From Natronoglomus mannanivorans (GTDB lineage Archaea; Halobacteriota; Halobacteria; Halobacteriales; Natrialbaceae), in NCBI GenBank assembly GCA_025517485.1, contig JAOPKB010000017.1, forward strand, positions 61,079 to 125,078: 64,000 nt of DNA, read 5' to 3'. The notes beneath the pieces are model-generated. The model saw nothing but the letters and a program-made list of their open reading frames with translations, was not told the DNA's origin and made no database searches. Position numbers and translations under genes: made by a program. This document shows, piece by piece, positions 25,160 through 34,049 of this stretch; position 1 is the stretch's first letter; each line of letters begins with the position of its first letter.

Positions 25160-25834
25160 ATGAAATCGTACACGATCGTCCGAACGACGGACGACGTTCC
25201 GCTCGGCGGGACGATCTCCGACACCCCGTGGGAGGAAGCGACCGAGTTCCGCATCGACGAGTTCTCCTGGCACGAGGGCGGCCCGAAACCGCTCACGACC
25301 GGCCGCGCGCTCTACGACGACCGCGCGATTTACCTGCAGTACCACGTCGAAGACCGCGATATCACCGCCTCGGTGACCGACCTCAACGGGCCGACCTACC
25401 GGGACAGTTCGGTCGAGTTCTTCGCCGATCCGAACCCCGGGGACGACTCGATGTACTTCAACTTCGAGCCAAACTGCTGCGGGCAGTTCAAACTCGCGTG
25501 GCAGGAACGCGACTGGGAGGAGCGAGGGATCGGCCGCGATCTCGTCTCGCCGGCGGTGGCCGACCGGATCGACGTGGAGACGTCCGTCCCCGGCCCGACG
25601 AAGGAGCCCCACCCCGACGACGAGGAGTGGTGGCTCGCCGCGGCCATTCCCTTCGACGTCCTCTCGGAACTGACCGGCCTCGAGATCGGGCCGACCGAGG
25701 GGGCCGAGTGGCGGGGAAACTTCTACCGCAGCGGGGTCCAGTCGGACTCGCAAAAAGCCACGTGGAACCCGATCGAGAAGCCGGAGCCGGACTATCACTC
25801 GCCGGAGTTCTTCGGCGCACTTCGATTCGAGTAG
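25160..25834 (+). CDS. Carbohydrate-binding family 9-like (CBM9-like) domain protein
   Basis: A 224-residue stand-alone domain: 'PLGGTISDTPWEEATEFRIDEF', 'RALYDDRAIYLQYHVEDRDI', 'RDSSVEFFADPNPGDDSMYFNFEPNCCGQFKLAW', 'DEEWWLAAAIPFDVL' (cited in part) are characteristic of CBM9-like proteins found in sugar-use clusters. There is no signal peptide or catalytic motif, so a binding or chaperone role for oligosaccharides inside the cell is inferred. A TATA-like 'GATTTATCAC' is 30 bp upstream. It ends 60 bp from the convergent GH115 gene. Confidence 0.8.
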   Translation: MKSYTIVRTTDDVPLGGTISDTPWEEATEFRIDEFSWHEGGPKPLTTGRALYDDRAIYLQYHVEDRDITASVTDLNGPTYRDSSVEFFADPNPGDDSMYFNFEPNCCGQFKLAWQERDWEERGIGRDLVSPAVADRIDVETSVPGPTKEPHPDDEEWWLAAAIPFDVLSELTGLEIGPTEGAEWRGNFYRSGVQSDSQKATWNPIEKPEPDYHSPEFFGALRFE

Positions 25835-25894
25835 GGCCGCCGTTCGAGCGAGAACGAGAACGAGAGCGGGAGGGGGTTTCAGTTCCGTCGAAAC

Positions 25895-28800
25895 TCACTC
25901 GAGTCGCCGGTCCATCGTCTCCCGCGGACCGAGGTACGATTGCCGTGTCGAGCGCCTGCCGGCCCCGTTCTCGTCCCCGTCGCCGTCGGTCCGAATTACC
26001 AGCCGATCGAGGACGACGCCCGGATCGACCGCGTAGACCGAGAGCGTGTGCCGACCGGGACGGTCGACCTCGTGGGTCGTCGTCTCGATCGCGCTCCCTC
26101 GAAGCACGTTCTCCTGCCACTCGGGGTCGTGTTCCCCGCCGTTCGCATCGAAGTCGACGACCGTCGGGTCGCCGCCGTCGATCGCGACGGCGTACCGGAG
26201 CCCCAGCGAGTGCTCGGGGGCGTGAGTCGGGAGCAACTGCGCTTCGACGGTCACCGCTCCCGTTGTGTGTACCTCGAACTCGTACTCGAGGCGCGGTGCT
26301 CGATCCTCGAGGACGGTCGCGTCGGGCTCGAGGCGCGGTCCGGTCACCGGACGGCTCCCCATCACGGTCCCGGTGGTTCGACTCAGCCCGTCGATCGATT
26401 CCCAGTCGGTGTCGGCTCCGGCGACGACGTCCGTGGCGTGTTCGGCCTCGATGGCGACGGCACCGGCCGACTCGACGAACAGCGGGTTGTGGTCGGCGTC
26501 CGAACCCGGCCCAGAGGGTGAACTCGAGTCCGATCCCGTCGCCGGTTGTACACCGCCCGAACGCGGTCGAATCGGCACGTCCACGCTCACTTCTCGCCCG
26601 GCACCGGTGATCGAGAGCGAGCCGACCGTCTCCGTCTCCGTCTCCGGCGCCGACGCCCAGTCGATCGAGACGTGGAGTCGCTCCTCGAGGTCGATCGCAC
26701 CCTCCATTCGACTCACCTCGAGCCAGTCGTGGCTCGTCTCTGCTGTCCACTCGATCGTCCCGTTCCCGCGGTTGTAGATATCGACGAACCGCGGATGATC
26801 GACGCCCTCGACGAACTCCGGGAACTCGAGTTCGGGGCGCTCCGTCGCCCGTCCGGCACCGGCGACCCTCGGCTCTCCCTCGACGGCGACGCCGAGCGTC
26901 GGCCCCTGTTCGCTCTCGACGCGGCCGACCGTCGGTCGGTCGAAGACCGGCAGATCGCGCGGCCGCTCGGACATCATTTCTTTCCATTTTCCGCCCGAAG
27001 ACCCGTTGTAGCGCTCGGTTGCCGACTCGATCTCGTCGACCGCCTCGAGCGCCCGATCCGCGTACTCGTCGGCCGACGCCCGTCCCTGACCTGCGTACAG
27101 TCGACTCCGCATCGCGTCCACGACTTTCCGGTTTATCAGCATGGCACAGCGGATGGGGTACTGGACGAGGTGGAAGAACGCCGTCCGCTGGTCCTCGGGG
27201 AGCGCGTCGTGGATCGCCGCGGCGCTCGCGTCGATCCGCTCGTAGGCCTCGAGTCGCCGCCGCGCCTCGTCGCCGCAGGCGGTCGCGCTGAAGGCGGGCT
27301 CGTTCTGTTCGGTGTTGGGATACACCGAGTTCCAGCCCACGTGCTCGGGCTTTCGCGCCCGCGCCAGCCGATGGTACTCGCGGTAGATCTCGGCGATCTC
27401 CTCGGTGTACTCTGCGTCGAACTCTCGACTGGCCCATCGCTCGAGCCAGTCCTCGACGGACTCCTCGCGAACTGACTCGACGTCCCACGCCAGCTCGAAG
27501 AAGTACTCCGTCTCCGTCTCCGCCGGCTTGATGTCGCCGACGTTCGCGATCCACATCTCCCGGGCCCCGTGTTCGTAGGCCTTGCACAGTTCCTCGCGGA
27601 TCAACGCCGGCGGCGTCGAACAGAGCCACTGGTGGTCGTGGGGACGCCCCCAGTAGGAGAGGTGGTAGTAGATGCCGTGGCCGCCGCTTCGCCGGCGCTC
27701 TGGGGCGGTCGGAAGCCGCCTCACGAAGCCGAAGTTGTCGTTGGGCCACACCAGACAGACGTCTTCGGGGACCTCGAGGCCGGCCTCGTAACACTCGAGG
27801 ACCTCCTTGTACGGGCAGAATATCTGTGGGATCGACGCGACGTCGGGGTCGACGTGCTCGGCGAGCATGTCCCGCTGGTCCTCGAGGACCGTCTGGAGGA
27901 GCGCGGTGGTCTCTTCGACCGTCTCCCCGCCGGGCATCCCCGAGTCGTGGATGCCGCGCATGCCGACGGTGAAGACGTTCTCCGCCTCGGCGACCGCCGC
28001 GACTCGGTCGGCCCAGTACTCCCGGATCGTCTCGCCGTTGGTCGCGTAGTTCCACTCGCCGCGCTCGTCGGAGTCCCACTCCTCGACGTTGTTCCGGTGC
28101 ATCGGCTCGCAGTGGGAGGTCCCGACGACGATGCCGTAGCGGTCTGCGGCCTCACGGTTGCCGTCGATCTGGTAGAAGGCCTTTCCGCCGCCGTGCATCG
28201 CCGGCCAGATCGTGTTCGCCTTCAGCCGCAACAGGAGCTCGAACACTCGCTCGTAGGTCTTCGGCCCGATCCCCTCCGGCACCTCGGGCTCGTGGGTCTG
28301 TGTCGCCCACGGCCGGAACCCGAAGTCTTCGTCGTTGATGAAGATCCCGCGGTAACTGACGGAGGGCGGCCCCTCGAGTTCCGCGCCCGCGCTCAGGTGG
28401 AGTTCGTCGCGCTCGTCCGTCGGGACGTCCGCCCACCAGTACCACGGCGAGACGCCGATCCGTCGAGAGAGTTCGTAGACGCCGTAGGCGGTCCCGCGCG
28501 GGTCGCTGCCGACGATCAACAGCGCCGCGTCCACCTCGAGCGCCTCGGGGTCGGCGACGGCTGCGAGCGCGTAGCTCTCGGTCGCCGTCTCGAGGTCGTG
28601 GTCGTCGAACAGGGCGTCTATCGTCGTGTCGACAGCGTCGTGCACGCCGTACGGACTGACGAGGACGGCTCGGTCGCCGGTCTCGCCGATCGCGTCGCCG
28701 CCGTCGCTCTTGAACTCCAGCGTGGGACACTGTCCGGTCACGCGTTCGATATCGTCCCGGAAATCCTCGGCGGCGATTTCGACGACCGACTCGGTTCCGA

Positions 28801-28906
28801 GCGCGTAGATCGGCGTCGTCGCGTGTTCGTCGACGAGCGGAACCGAATCCGAATCGGTCCCGCCGTGAGAATCGACTGCAATCGCTTCGTCGGTGGTACC
28901 GCTCAT
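25895..28906 (-). CDS. Glycoside hydrolase family 115-like alpha-glucuronidase
   Basis: A 1003-residue multidomain enzyme. Family features: N-terminal 'GTAYGVYELSRRIGVSPWYWWADVP', 'SYRGIFINDEDFGFRPWA', 'LLLRLKANTIWPAMHGGGKAF' , 'YGIVVGTSHCEPMHRNN', 'FTVGMRGIHDSGMPGG' (cited in part), all in the first 330 residues, then the 'VCLVWPNDNFGFVRRLP' and 'YYHLSYWGRPHDHQWL' segments; the C-terminal third is beta-rich and typical for GH115. GH115 enzymes remove glucuronate or 4-O-methyl-glucuronate from glucuronoxylan or arabinogalactan side chains. No signal peptide, so cytoplasmic. TATA-like 'GATTATGTAA' 28 bp before ATG 28906. Product glucuronate could enter the uronate dehydrogenase route. Confidence 0.9.
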   Translation of the reverse strand: MSGTTDEAIAVDSHGGTDSDSVPLVDEHATTPIYALGTESVVEIAAEDFRDDIERVTGQCPTLEFKSDGGDAIGETGDRAVLVSPYGVHDAVDTTIDALFDDHDLETATESYALAAVADPEALEVDAALLIVGSDPRGTAYGVYELSRRIGVSPWYWWADVPTDERDELHLSAGAELEGPPSVSYRGIFINDEDFGFRPWATQTHEPEVPEGIGPKTYERVFELLLRLKANTIWPAMHGGGKAFYQIDGNREAADRYGIVVGTSHCEPMHRNNVEEWDSDERGEWNYATNGETIREYWADRVAAVAEAENVFTVGMRGIHDSGMPGGETVEETTALLQTVLEDQRDMLAEHVDPDVASIPQIFCPYKEVLECYEAGLEVPEDVCLVWPNDNFGFVRRLPTAPERRRSGGHGIYYHLSYWGRPHDHQWLCSTPPALIREELCKAYEHGAREMWIANVGDIKPAETETEYFFELAWDVESVREESVEDWLERWASREFDAEYTEEIAEIYREYHRLARARKPEHVGWNSVYPNTEQNEPAFSATACGDEARRRLEAYERIDASAAAIHDALPEDQRTAFFHLVQYPIRCAMLINRKVVDAMRSRLYAGQGRASADEYADRALEAVDEIESATERYNGSSGGKWKEMMSERPRDLPVFDRPTVGRVESEQGPTLGVAVEGEPRVAGAGRATERPELEFPEFVEGVDHPRFVDIYNRGNGTIEWTAETSHDWLEVSRMEGAIDLEERLHVSIDWASAPETETETVGSLSITGAGREVSVDVPIRPRSGGVQPATGSDSSSPSGPGSDADHNPLFVESAGAVAIEAEHATDVVAGADTDWESIDGLSRTTGTVMGSRPVTGPRLEPDATVLEDRAPRLEYEFEVHTTGAVTVEAQLLPTHAPEHSLGLRYAVAIDGGDPTVVDFDANGGEHDPEWQENVLRGSAIETTTHEVDRPGRHTLSVYAVDPGVVLDRLVIRTDGDGDENGAGRRSTRQSYLGPRETMDRRLE

Positions 28907-29029
28907 GTACTGGCTCCCATTTCACGAGGCGGTTACATAATCTCTGCTCTCCGTCACGGGGCCTTCGCTCGAGGGTGTTTCGTCCGATTTCCGGTTTCCC
29001 GCGGGTAGAATTCGCTGGCGACGCCGGCC

Positions 29030-30130
29030 TCACTCCGATAGCAACGCCTCGAGTTCTCGCGCGAGGTTCTCGCCCATCGTAATCATCGCGTTGTCGCCGG
29101 GGTGGACCAGGTCGGGCGTGAGCCCGGCGATACTCGGGAGCATATCGGTCCCCTCGAGCAGGTGGACGTTCTCGTGGGGCGAGTCGGCGACGATTTCGCG
29201 GAGAGCGTCCCGAAACGCCTCGGCTCGCTCGGCCGCCTCTTCGTCCCCGCAGACGTCGCTGGCGTGGGGGTAGAGGGTGATACACGCGATCGGATCGTCG
29301 GGGTGGGCGTCGGCGACCGTCTCGACCATCGCCGCGGCGCGCGATCGGAACTCCTCGAGCGAGAACGTCCCGACCATGTTCACCGAGAGCGCGAGCGTCG
29401 CGACGTCCCACTCCTCGCCGGCGATGTGCTCGGCCATCGCGGGGTCGCAGTAGGCGGTTCCACAGGATCCCAGATTGAGCAGGTCGGCGTCCAGCCGGCG
29501 GGCGGTCTGGCTGGCGTAGGTGAGGTGTTCGGCCAGCGGCGACTCTCCCTCCGTGATCGAGGTGCCATAGGCGAGATAGCGTCGGTCGGGGAGTTCGTCG
29601 TCCCGGGGCGGCCGGACGTCGCCCTCGATCTCGTGGTATTGTACGAACCCGCCGCGGTGTTCGCCTGGCAGTTGCACCCGACAGACCTGCGGGTGGAAGG
29701 CGAGGTCGTCTGCGACGGCCGGCTCGATCTCGGTCAGTCGCTCGGGAACCGAGAGCTCGAGCGTGACGGGCTCTTCGCCGACGAGGTACTCCTCGCGGCG
29801 ACCGCGCGAGCCGACGCCCGACAGCGACGACACGTCCTCGGGGTCGTCGGGAACGAAGTCTCGACGACCCTGAAACGGTCCCCAGAAAATGCGGACGACG
29901 CCCTCGTCGACGCCGTTGTCCGGGACCGTCGAGAGCGTCAGTTCGACCGTGCCCTCGCCCTCTGGCACGAATCGGAGTTCGACGCCCGCGGGGTGGCGCA
30001 TCCGGCGCTGGGCGCCCTCGTTGAGACCGGTTCGGACCGTTTCCGGGACGCGCTGGATGAGTGCCCCGTCGTACTCGTCTTCCGCCCGGAGCTCTCCGAC
30101 GTTGTGGAACTCGAGTCCGTCGTGGTGCAT
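29030..30130 (-). CDS. SGNH/GDSL-family hydrolase, probable carbohydrate acetylesterase
   Basis: A 366-residue protein: an N-terminal beta-domain of about 180 residues, then the SGNH catalytic domain with block I 'YGTSITEG' (nucleophile Ser about 191), block II Gly in 'LGSCGTAYC', block III Asn in 'LSVNMVG', and block V Asp/His in 'DLVHPGD' close to the C-terminus. Two-domain SGNH enzymes of this form often remove acetyl groups from polysaccharide fragments; rhamnogalacturonan is acetylated, so that is the likely substrate. No signal peptide. A TATA-like 'GCTATATAC' sits about 25 bp before ATG 30130. Same strand as GH115 and GH4. Confidence 0.82.
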   Translation of the reverse strand: MHHDGLEFHNVGELRAEDEYDGALIQRVPETVRTGLNEGAQRRMRHPAGVELRFVPEGEGTVELTLSTVPDNGVDEGVVRIFWGPFQGRRDFVPDDPEDVSSLSGVGSRGRREEYLVGEEPVTLELSVPERLTEIEPAVADDLAFHPQVCRVQLPGEHRGGFVQYHEIEGDVRPPRDDELPDRRYLAYGTSITEGESPLAEHLTYASQTARRLDADLLNLGSCGTAYCDPAMAEHIAGEEWDVATLALSVNMVGTFSLEEFRSRAAAMVETVADAHPDDPIACITLYPHASDVCGDEEAAERAEAFRDALREIVADSPHENVHLLEGTDMLPSIAGLTPDLVHPGDNAMITMGENLARELEALLSE

Positions 30131-30186
30131 GTTCTCACAGCACCCCTCCGGGAGTATATAGCTACTGTTACCGTTACCCGAGGCGA

Positions 30187-31623
30187 TCAGTCCGCGAGAA
30201 CGTCCGCGTTCTCGAGGTCGTAGTCGGTGAAGTACTCGCGCTCGAGGTCGATCAGTTCGGCGAAGAGGTCTCGAGCCTCGTCGCGCTGGATGTCGACCAG
30301 CGGCTCGTTACAGAACGCCTGAAACGCGAGGTCGAGGTCGCCGGTGAAGCCGGCCTCGATGAGCGTCTCCTGGTTCGTGACGGTCGTCTGGACCATACTC
30401 CGGATCTGGTCCGGGAGTTTGCCGGCGGTGATCGGCGAGACGCCCTTGCCGGTGATCACGGCGTTCGTCTCGACGACGGCACCCTCGGTGAGGTCCGGGG
30501 TCTGTCCGACGTTCGGGTAGTTGAGGTTGGTCTTGATCGGCTCGAGGCCGAGGAGTGCGCGCATGATGTCGACGACCTCCTCGCCGGATTCGGTGAACTC
30601 GAACGCTCCTTCGTCGTCGAGGTACCGGCTCATCTTCGCCGGTCCCTCTCCGTCGCCGGCGCGGGCCGAACTCGGCGTCAGGCGGAAGCCCCAGCGCTGT
30701 ACTTCCTCGGGTTCCTCGAGGTCGAGGTACCACGGGACGAACTCCGCGAGGTGGCGGTCGCCTGCGGCGCCCAGCAGGCCGAACGTGTCGTAGAGGTCGA
30801 ACGCGACCTGGTGGTGGTTGGTCCAGTAACCCTCGTCGTCGAGATCGCCGGGTTCGAAGCCGGGGATGGGTTGGCGATCCTCGAGTTCTTCGTCGAGGTA
30901 CTGGAAGACGTCGTGGCCGCGCCAGTTGGCCTCGTCGATCCAGGTGAAGTGGTTGATGCCCTTGACGGTGACGTCGATCTCGCTGCCCGAGACGTCTTCG
31001 GCCTCGTCGACGTACTTTTCGGTGATCTCGGCCAGCAGCTTCTGGATGTGGAACACCTCGTGACAGAGCCCGATGGCGTTGATGTCGGGGTACTCCTCGT
31101 AGAGTGCCCGCGTGCAGACGGTCATCGGATTGGTGTAGTTGACCACCCAGGCGTCGGGACACTGTTCCCGAACCGTGGCGGCGATCTCGCGATACTGGGG
31201 GATCGCTCGCAGCGCCCGCACTGCGCCGCCGGGACCGACCGTGTCGGCGACCGGCTGGTAGATGTCGTACTCCTGGGGGACGTCGATGTCGTGGACAAAC
31301 GTCTCCTCGGGCGGGTCCTGAATCGAACAGATGACGAAGTCTGCGTCCGCGAGCGCCTCCTCCATATCGTGGTGGGCTTCGAACGTCCAGTCGGCGTCGA
31401 CGTCGTCGCGTCCCGCGAGCTGGTTGCCGAGTTCAGCGTTCTTCGCGGCCGGTTCGTAGTTGACGTCGTAGAGGGCGACGCGGCCTGAGACGTCCGTACA
31501 CTGCAGGAGGTCGTTGATGAGGGTGTGTGCCCATCCCTGGCTGCCGCCGCCGACGTAGCCGATCTTTACGTCCGACGTCGATTCCGGTAACTCAGCTGGG
31601 TCGTTCGCCGTCAGTTGATGCAT
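30187..31623 (-). CDS. GH4-family alpha-galacturonidase (CHEV motif)
   Basis: A 478-residue NAD+/Mn2+-dependent glycosidase of family 4. Rossmann motif 'GYVGGGSQGWAH' (residues 22-33), 'NYTNPMTVCTRAL' and the diagnostic Cys-His-Glu-Val motif at residues 187-190 ('GLCHEVFHIQK'). Within GH4 the CHEV version is the mark of alpha-galacturonidases, as opposed to CHS-type motifs in alpha-glucosidases. It would release D-galacturonate from short galacturonides inside the cell. The gene lies between the SGNH esterase and the divergent dehydratase at 31800. Confidence in family is high; in substrate, good because of the motif and neighbours. Confidence 0.92.
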   Translation of the reverse strand: MHQLTANDPAELPESTSDVKIGYVGGGSQGWAHTLINDLLQCTDVSGRVALYDVNYEPAAKNAELGNQLAGRDDVDADWTFEAHHDMEEALADADFVICSIQDPPEETFVHDIDVPQEYDIYQPVADTVGPGGAVRALRAIPQYREIAATVREQCPDAWVVNYTNPMTVCTRALYEEYPDINAIGLCHEVFHIQKLLAEITEKYVDEAEDVSGSEIDVTVKGINHFTWIDEANWRGHDVFQYLDEELEDRQPIPGFEPGDLDDEGYWTNHHQVAFDLYDTFGLLGAAGDRHLAEFVPWYLDLEEPEEVQRWGFRLTPSSARAGDGEGPAKMSRYLDDEGAFEFTESGEEVVDIMRALLGLEPIKTNLNYPNVGQTPDLTEGAVVETNAVITGKGVSPITAGKLPDQIRSMVQTTVTNQETLIEAGFTGDLDLAFQAFCNEPLVDIQRDEARDLFAELIDLEREYFTDYDLENADVLAD

Positions 31624-31799
31624 ATGGACGCACTGTGAACTGATCCAAGATAGGTGTTGTTGTTCGCTATCACGGTGCTCAGCTGGTAGTCAGTCCGCTC
31701 GCTGTCACGTTCCCACCCGCCGCGGCGTCGACGGCACGATTCGATTCACGTGTGAAACGTGCACGTACCTAAGCGTTTAACTGACTCGGACTGAACAGA

Positions 31800-33053
31800 A
31801 TGCGTATGCAACTCGACCGCGTCACGGGCTACGCACTCTCCTCGCCGATCGAACCGCCACAGCACCGCGAATTCCACGGTGGCTCCCGGACACTGTTGAA
31901 ACGCGACGTCGTCCTCGTCGTCGTCGAGACGACCGACGGCTACCGCGGTGTCGCAACGGCGGGCGCGTCCAGTTCGGCCATGCGCGAGTACTTCGAAGGC
32001 GAATCGCAGGGCACCTTCGGAGACGTCATCGACAGCGATGTCGCGGACGCACTCGAGGGGAAGACGATCGACGAGATCTCCGAGGCCCACGCACACATCG
32101 AGTCGGCAGGCCTGCCCGACCGGTTGCAGACGCAGGCCATCTCAGCCGTCGACGTCGCACTCTACGACATCCGGGGGAAGGAACTCGGCGTCCCGGTCTA
32201 CGAACTCCTCGTCGACGAGTTCGAGGACGCGCCCGAACCGACGACGGACCTCCCGCTGTACGCGAGTGCGGGGATGTACATGGAACCCGAGGAGTACGCC
32301 GCACAGGCCGAACTCGTCGAGGAAGCGGGGTTCATGGGCTACAAGTACCGTCCCGGAATCGGCCCCGACGGCGATCGACGGACGATCGACCTCGTCTCCG
32401 AGGCCCTCGAGACGACCGAGGTGATGCTCGACTGTCACACCTGGTGGAAGCTTCAGGATGCCTACGAGCCCGACGTCGTCGAGGACATCGTCTCCTACGC
32501 GGCCGAGAAGGGTGCCTACTGGGTCGAAGAGCCGGTCGCGCCGGACGATTACGACGGGTACCGGAGGCTCGCGGAAACGGGCGCGCCACTGGCCGGCGGC
32601 GAGAGCGAGGAGTCCCCCGAGGGGCTCGTCGCGCTCGCGGAGACCGGCGCCGTCGACTTCCTGCAGGGCGACGTCCGCCACCACCACGGGTTCACGGGCT
32701 GTCGGGGGGCCATCGAGTACTGTCGCGGTCGCGATATCGAGTTCGTTCCGCACAACTTCGGCACCTGGATCGGACTGCTGGCCAACGCCCACCTCGTGGC
32801 CGCCGCACCCGAGGTCGACCTCGTCGAGTATCCGATCTTCGAGAACGATCCGCTCGTCGATGCCGCGGGCGACCCGGGCATGTACCCCTTCGAACTGGCA
32901 TTCGACCTCGTCGACGGGACGCCGCCGGTCGAGGACGGTCGACTCGAGGTCCCGGACGCGCCGGGGCTCGGAATCGAGGTCGACCTCGACGTCGTCGAGG
33001 AGTACCCGTTCCAGGAGGGCCCCTGGACGGAGTTCCACTACGACGACGAGTAG
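31800..33053 (+). CDS. Enolase-superfamily dehydratase 2 (mandelate racemase-like), candidate galactarate dehydratase or galactarolactone cycloisomerase
   Basis: A 417-residue MR/MLE-type enzyme. Metal ligands: Asp in 'EVMLDCHTWW', Glu in 'YWVEEPVAPDD', Glu in 'LAGGESEE'; base residues 'GYKYRPG' (Lys), 'GDVRHHHGFTG' and His in 'FVPHNFGTW'. It is only distantly like the rhamnonate dehydratase at 19715, so a different acid sugar is expected. With uronate dehydrogenase in the window, dehydration of galactarate or ring-opening/isomerisation of galactarolactone are the leading options; arabinonate or galactonate remain possible. TATA-like 'GTTTAACT' 28 bp upstream of ATG 31800 (a second in-frame ATG lies 6 bp on). 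First of a long plus-strand run to 44980. Confidence 0.82.
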   Translation: MRMQLDRVTGYALSSPIEPPQHREFHGGSRTLLKRDVVLVVVETTDGYRGVATAGASSSAMREYFEGESQGTFGDVIDSDVADALEGKTIDEISEAHAHIESAGLPDRLQTQAISAVDVALYDIRGKELGVPVYELLVDEFEDAPEPTTDLPLYASAGMYMEPEEYAAQAELVEEAGFMGYKYRPGIGPDGDRRTIDLVSEALETTEVMLDCHTWWKLQDAYEPDVVEDIVSYAAEKGAYWVEEPVAPDDYDGYRRLAETGAPLAGGESEESPEGLVALAETGAVDFLQGDVRHHHGFTGCRGAIEYCRGRDIEFVPHNFGTWIGLLANAHLVAAAPEVDLVEYPIFENDPLVDAAGDPGMYPFELAFDLVDGTPPVEDGRLEVPDAPGLGIEVDLDVVEEYPFQEGPWTEFHYDDE

Positions 33054-33134
33054 GGAGAGCAAAGAAACGAGCGCACACGGACTCGAACTTCCGGCTCCCG
33101 TAGAATTATGCTCGACGCGGAACTATGCGGACCA

Positions 33135-33971
33135 ATGTCACTGTTCACCGACCGACAGCTGACGGCGCTGAAACGAAACGGCTTCGTCGTGCTCTCCGAC
33201 GTCGTCGACGACGACACGATCGAGGCGGCTCGAGACGCCTTCTGGGACGGTTTTCCGACCGATCGTGACGACTACGAGGGGTTGACCACCGAACCGGAAC
33301 GATTCGAGAACGCCTGGGAGTACATCGAGGACCCCGACCCGTTCCGCGAGATCAACGACCAGCTGTTCCCCTACGCGGAGGCCCTCGCGGGCGAGGGGAC
33401 GCTCGAGCGCCCCGACGGACGCATTCAGGTCACGCCGCGGTTTCCGACCGGCGAGCAGACCGAGGGAGACGAGCGGCCGCCGTTGCACCGCGCTACGGGT
33501 CACATCGACGGCTACGGCCCCCACTTCGACGAACACTACGAGGTCGGCTACTACACGGTGATGGCCGCGGTCTACCTCGATCGCGTCGATCCGCGCGGCG
33601 GCGGTTTCACCGTCTGGCCCGGCTCGCACTGGTACGCCGGCGACTACTACGCCGACCACCACCTCGAGAGTCTGGTGAACGACGCGACGCTGCCCGCCTA
33701 CGAGGACGGGGAGTGGACCCGGGGCGAAGCGCTCGCCCACCAGACCGACCCGCTCGAGATCCACGGCGACGCCGGGACGGTCGTCTTCTGGCACCAGAAC
33801 CTGCTGCACTGCGGCGGGATCAACACGAGTCCGTACACGCGGCTGTCGGCCATTCAGCGGTTCGTCCGGCCGGACGCCGAGGAGATCAAACGCGACGCGT
33901 ACGCCAATCCCTGGAAGTACTGGGAGGGAATGGACGGCGTCGAACTGCCGTCGGCCCCCTCCGAGCGGTAG
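33135..33971 (+). CDS. Phytanoyl-CoA dioxygenase (PhyH)-family Fe(II)/2-oxoglutarate enzyme
   Basis: A 278-residue double-stranded beta-helix protein. The iron-binding triad appears as His-x-Asp in 'TGHIDGYGPH' and a distal His in 'WHQNLLHCGG', with Arg of 'YTRLSAIQRF' for 2-oxoglutarate. Start 33135 is preferred: the first ATG of the frame (33108) overlaps the TATA-like 'GAATTATG' box, which is 27-30 bp before 33135. Family members hydroxylate small molecules. Its place between a sugar-acid dehydratase and the alpha-L-rhamnosidase suggests a sugar substrate, for example oxidative O-demethylation of methylated sugars, but that is a hypothesis. Confidence 0.85.
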   Translation: MSLFTDRQLTALKRNGFVVLSDVVDDDTIEAARDAFWDGFPTDRDDYEGLTTEPERFENAWEYIEDPDPFREINDQLFPYAEALAGEGTLERPDGRIQVTPRFPTGEQTEGDERPPLHRATGHIDGYGPHFDEHYEVGYYTVMAAVYLDRVDPRGGGFTVWPGSHWYAGDYYADHHLESLVNDATLPAYEDGEWTRGEALAHQTDPLEIHGDAGTVVFWHQNLLHCGGINTSPYTRLSAIQRFVRPDAEEIKRDAYANPWKYWEGMDGVELPSAPSER

Positions 33972-34049
33972 CTGTGTCCGGTTTTCGAGCCCCCGTCTCG
34001 GCGCTCCTCTCCGAAGCTATATGCTATCGGATCACAAACCGGGGCGCAT

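Noticed and set aside
25488..28079. Very long minus-strand frame of 863 codons within GH115
   Set aside because: Arg/Pro/Gly-rich shadow of the real GH115 gene in another frame; high GC keeps alternative frames open.
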